Shown here: in pieces, positions 5,950-7,966 of the stretch | Position numbering within the stretch: the first letter of the stretch is position 1 | Layout: each line of letters starts with the position of its first letter | Source of the DNA: Armatimonadota bacterium | Lineage (GTDB): Bacteria > Armatimonadota > UBA10988 > DTZQ01 | Length of the DNA: 7,966 bases | Direction: 5' to 3' | Assembly: GCA_012961305.1 (NCBI GenBank) | Contig: DTZQ01000302.1 | Span: 1 to 7,966 of the forward strand | The notes under the pieces: generated by a model | Told to the model about the DNA's origin: nothing | What the model saw: only the letters and a program-made list of their open reading frames with translations | The model's database searches: none | Translations under genes and position numbers: made by a program

Positions 5950-6767
5950 TTTTCCCTCCTTAATCCCCGCCGCAAAGCGGTCAGCAGGCGTTCATGGCGC
6001 GCGCACAATTCCCCCGGAGACGTAAATTGGGCCCGAAGCAGTTCCTCCTGCCAATGAGCATTGTACAGCCGACAATGTTTATCCCCACAGAAGGCTTCGC
6101 CAGCCAACTGGTAAAAGGCTGCCTGGAGCACATAACCTTTCAGGGCCTCCGTAGTGCGGGGGTCGTCAGGAAGAAGACAAAAATGGCCCCATTTTTCCTC
6201 CCCTACCTCCGTCCCCTCCAACCCCGCATATTGCCGCAGAAGGTAATATTCCCGCGGTTTAGCAGGGGCCTCCACCAGTCCGGTGGTCGAAATGAGATGC
6301 GGTACGCCAGCCACAATCACCCGCGCATGGTAGCGGCGGTCATCTTCGTCGTAAGTGCCCAACAGTTGGGCGGTGAAAATCAAGTGGACATCCCTCAACC
6401 GTCGCTCCCGCGGCGGCAGCAACTCGCGAAAGGCCGCCTGCAACCACATTCCATCGTAGAGCAAGCCCCAGGTTCCCCTCTCCGGCTGGGCCAGCCGGCG
6501 CTGTTCGTAGGTAATCTCCCCCGGCAGCGGCTCTCGCCGTCTCACCGGTTCGGACAGGCGCAGTACCTTCGCCCCGGCCCACAGACGGGCCCAGCCCTCA
6601 AGGGAAAGGAAGGGAAACTCACCCTTCCCCTGCCGGCCGCAAAACCGGTGAAAGGTTTCGCGAACCACAACTTCGCTGCCGGGAAACTTCTCCCGCAAAT
6701 ATCCCGCCAAGACCTTCACGTTCAACGCTTTGGCCGCTGGCTCATCGTACAGGTAAAAATGCCACAT
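5946..6767 (-). CDS. Uncharacterised archaemetzincin-like protein (DUF6775-like) coupled to larE
   Basis: This 273-residue protein has no signal peptide or membrane segment. The central block DVHLIFTAQLLGTYDEDDRR (126-145), followed by ISTTGLVEAPAKPREYYLLR, and the C-terminal block FCGDKHCRLYNAHWQEELL (226-244) look strongly conserved in type. From memory they match a family named DUF6775, described as a putative metallopeptidase; this needs a database check. The last block aligns with the archaemetzincin zinc signature HEXXHXXGXXHCX4CXM as G223-X2-F226-C227-X4-C232-X-L234. The positions expected to hold HEXXH read Ala-Ala-Phe-Tyr-Gln, so peptidase activity is doubtful. Other possible metal ligands are His231, His238, Cys255 and His258. 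The ATG at 6767 has no clear binding site, and an in-frame stop lies two codons upstream, so this start is the only ATG available. Its stop overlaps larE (ATGA), so the two proteins are probably used together. Confidence 0.75.
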   Translation of the reverse strand: MWHFYLYDEPAAKALNVKVLAGYLREKFPGSEVVVRETFHRFCGRQGKGEFPFLSLEGWARLWAGAKVLRLSEPVRRREPLPGEITYEQRRLAQPERGTWGLLYDGMWLQAAFRELLPPRERRLRDVHLIFTAQLLGTYDEDDRRYHARVIVAGVPHLISTTGLVEAPAKPREYYLLRQYAGLEGTEVGEEKWGHFCLLPDDPRTTEALKGYVLQAAFYQLAGEAFCGDKHCRLYNAHWQEELLRAQFTSPGELCARHERLLTALRRGLRREK

Positions 6768-6783
6768 GAAGGGTCATGTCATA

Positions 6784-6812
6784 CCAATTGTCTTTTGCAA
6801 ATCCCCAATTGG
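6784..6812. promoter_or_regulatory. Paired CCAATTG boxes upstream of the archaemetzincin-like gene
   Basis: CCAATTG at 6784-6790 and the palindrome CCAATTGG at 6805-6812 are 21 bases apart, about two helical turns, and lie 17-45 bases before the start of the gene at 5946-6767. The spacing suits a protein dimer or pair binding one face of the DNA. No clear -35/-10 pair is visible around it; TATGAC on the minus strand near 6780 is only a weak -10 candidate. Confidence 0.3.
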
Positions 6813-6823
6813 AGCCACACCCT

Positions 6824-6847
6824 TTAAGAGGGCGCAAGGCCGCTTAA
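6824..6847. other. Imperfect hairpin after the pseudopilin gene
   Basis: TTAAG at 6824-6828 pairs with CTTAA at 6843-6847, and inside it GGC pairs with GCC around a short loop. The hairpin starts 14 bases after the pseudopilin stop on the minus strand. No T-run follows, so it is not a clear intrinsic terminator, though it may mark the end of that transcript. Confidence 0.25.
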
Positions 6848-6860
6848 CGCCTCATCGCTG

Positions 6861-7571
6861 TTACTCAACGTCCCGACCGGCCACTCCGTCCACGGTCAAG
6901 TTGATGTCCGGGTAGCCGTCCACCGCCGGGTGTATAGCCCGGGCCGGCAGGTACTTCACATGACCATCCACAAACAGGTAATTCCGACTGCCTCGCCAAT
7001 TCCACCAGCCCACGGGCGGTGGGTCATGATTGGTCAACCACTCCGCAGCCAGAGCCTTCTGGGCTGGGAACTGCACGGCCGCTTCACTCTGGGAAACGCA
7101 AGGGAAGCGGGGCCACCGCCACAGGTCTTCTTTGGTCATGGCATTGACCTGCGCGGGGGTGTGGTAGAAAGCCGCACTATAGCCGTAGGAAGTGCTGTCC
7201 CATTTGACCGGAGCCGTGGCATCGCTGGGACAGATGAGAATGCCCGGCCGATGGTTTACGGATTTGTTGGGATTGGTGAGGTCTGTGGGGTCCCGCTGGG
7301 CCACCAGGGCCAAATAGGGCTGTACCAGCCACCGCCAACGTCGTCCCATCCACAGGAAAGGGTCTCCGTTGTTGGGGAAACAGCCATCGTAATCCTGCCC
7401 GTACATCCGAAAAGCCAAGCCAATCTGCCGCAGGTTAGAGGAGCAAACGGCCTTTCTTCCCTGCTCCCGCGCCTGGGCAAAAATGGGGAACAGCAAGGCC
7501 GCCAGCAGCGCGGTAATGGCCAGAACGACCAGCACTTCCATCAAGGTGAACCCCTTTCGGTTCCCACTCAT
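6861..7571 (-). CDS. Type IV pilin-like (pseudopilin) protein with DUF1559-type body
   Basis: The protein has 236 residues from the chosen start. The leader MSGNRKG is followed by FTLMEVLVVLAITALLAALL, a canonical class III prepilin signal: cleavage by prepilin peptidase after Gly7 would leave Phe at +1, with Glu at +5. The hydrophobic helix runs on into FPIFAQAREQGRK and CSSNLRQIGLAFRMYGQDYD, typical of the DUF1559/H-X9-DG group. Later landmarks are ICPSD, SYGYSAAFYH and the end block NYLFVDGHVKYLPA. An ATG 30 bases further upstream would give a 17-residue leader; GGAGG at 7579-7583, 7 bases before 7571, supports the shorter form. It should sit in the membrane or be assembled by a type IV pilus or type II secretion machine, none of which is in the window. 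It starts 36 bases after the preceding partial gene. Proteins of this kind often occur in many copies per genome, and the specific role is unknown. Confidence 0.9.
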   Translation of the reverse strand: MSGNRKGFTLMEVLVVLAITALLAALLFPIFAQAREQGRKAVCSSNLRQIGLAFRMYGQDYDGCFPNNGDPFLWMGRRWRWLVQPYLALVAQRDPTDLTNPNKSVNHRPGILICPSDATAPVKWDSTSYGYSAAFYHTPAQVNAMTKEDLWRWPRFPCVSQSEAAVQFPAQKALAAEWLTNHDPPPVGWWNWRGSRNYLFVDGHVKYLPARAIHPAVDGYPDINLTVDGVAGRDVE

Positions 7572-7607
7572 ACCTACACCTCCGCGCACTGATGCCCTCA
7601 AGAACTC

Positions 7608-7966
7608 CTACTGGCGGCGACTGCGCGGTTTCGCCGGAACCTGGCCCGTCAATTTAGCCTTCTCCTTCTGGGCCCAGGTGCGCACGCCCTGAGCATTGTC
7701 CGTCTGGGCCAGGTCGAGGTAGTCCACGCCGAACCGCTGAGCCCCCACTTGGTAGGCGTGTTTGCGCAGGGGCACATCCCCCTTTTGGCGCAGGCGGTCT
7801 ATCACCGACCGGGCCAAACGGTTGGACACCTCTTGAGGATGTTCCGCAATTACATCTAAAACCCCCCGCAAGACTGCGTTGCCAATCCAATCCTTGGGAT
7901 TACGGCGGGAGTATTTCCGCACCCCCTCCGCCGGGTCGAGCCCCGAACGGGGAAGCCACCCTACGG
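7608..7966 (-). CDS. C-terminal 118 residues of an unidentified protein (cut by the right edge)
   Basis: The frame is open from the right edge to the stop at 7608. A GTG at 7922 is the first possible start inside the window, but it has no spaced binding site, and coding-like sequence (GWLPRSGLDPAEG) continues upstream, so I treat the gene as truncated by the window. The visible part is largely helical, Arg/Lys/Gln rich and without cysteines, signal or membrane segment. Its pattern of amphipathic helices (DWIGNAVLRGVLDVIAEHP, then NRLARSVIDRLRQ, then LRKHAYQVGAQRFG) resembles a helical-repeat or small nucleic-acid-binding tail, ending in a basic Lys/Arg tail. I do not recognise the family. It precedes the pseudopilin gene by 36 bases and probably shares its transcript. 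Confidence 0.6.
   Translation of the reverse strand, partial: VGWLPRSGLDPAEGVRKYSRRNPKDWIGNAVLRGVLDVIAEHPQEVSNRLARSVIDRLRQKGDVPLRKHAYQVGAQRFGVDYLDLAQTDNAQGVRTWAQKEKAKLTGQVPAKPRSRRQ

Noticed and set aside
5994..6827. A 277-codon open frame on the plus strand opposite the larE-linked gene
   Set aside because: Its length comes from the base composition of the opposite gene. The translation is low in acidic residues and shows no domain, while the minus-strand frame has conserved-looking blocks and is coupled to larE.
7572..7601. Longer start for the pseudopilin at 7601
   Set aside because: It would give an unusually long leader. The start at 7571 has GGAGG 7 bases upstream and a typical short prepilin leader ending in Gly before Phe.

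Overview
All convincing genes in this window lie on the minus strand and are read from the right edge to the left. Strong GGAGG-type ribosome binding sites, repeated ATGA stop/start overlaps, an HdrABC-type electron-transfer module and no sign of aerobic metabolism suggest an anaerobic, probably Gram-positive (Firmicutes/Clostridia-like) bacterium. A DUF1559-type pseudopilin also fits some deep-branching phyla. No rRNA, tRNA, CRISPR array, transposase or phage gene was seen, and the organism cannot be named with confidence.

Layout in transcription order: (1) the C-terminal end of an unidentified protein (7608-7966), followed by a type IV pilin-like protein with a DUF1559 body (6861-7571). (2) A short intergenic region (6768-6860), then an archaemetzincin-like protein of unknown function that overlaps larE by 4 bases (LarE-family ATP-dependent sulfur transferase). 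(3) A two-component block: a stand-alone receiver, a six-segment membrane histidine kinase and a receiver-HTH (NarL/LuxR type) regulator. (4) An intergenic region with a good -10 element and a 6-2-6 inverted repeat. (5) hdrC-hdrB-hdrA, encoding a heterodisulfide-reductase-like complex; hdrA runs off the left edge. A 28-codon remnant of another response regulator and a cluster of short repeats separate hdrB from hdrA.

The main reading is a redox-sensing circuit placed directly upstream of an electron-transfer operon. The kinase carries GGVENPF between its third and fourth membrane segments. This matches the GGXXNPF heptapeptide tied to quinone binding in the RegB sensor, so it may report the (mena)quinone pool. 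Its phosphoryl group would go to the NarL-like regulator next door, which could act at the inverted repeat in front of hdrC, where the -10 box is good but no -35 box is visible. The stand-alone receiver may serve as a second phosphate acceptor. This circuit is inference; the motifs, gene order and spacing are seen directly.

Other points of interest are the truncated response regulator translationally coupled to hdrB, the nested repeats before hdrA, and the larE partner, which keeps the CX4C part of the archaemetzincin signature but has lost the HEXXH catalytic residues.
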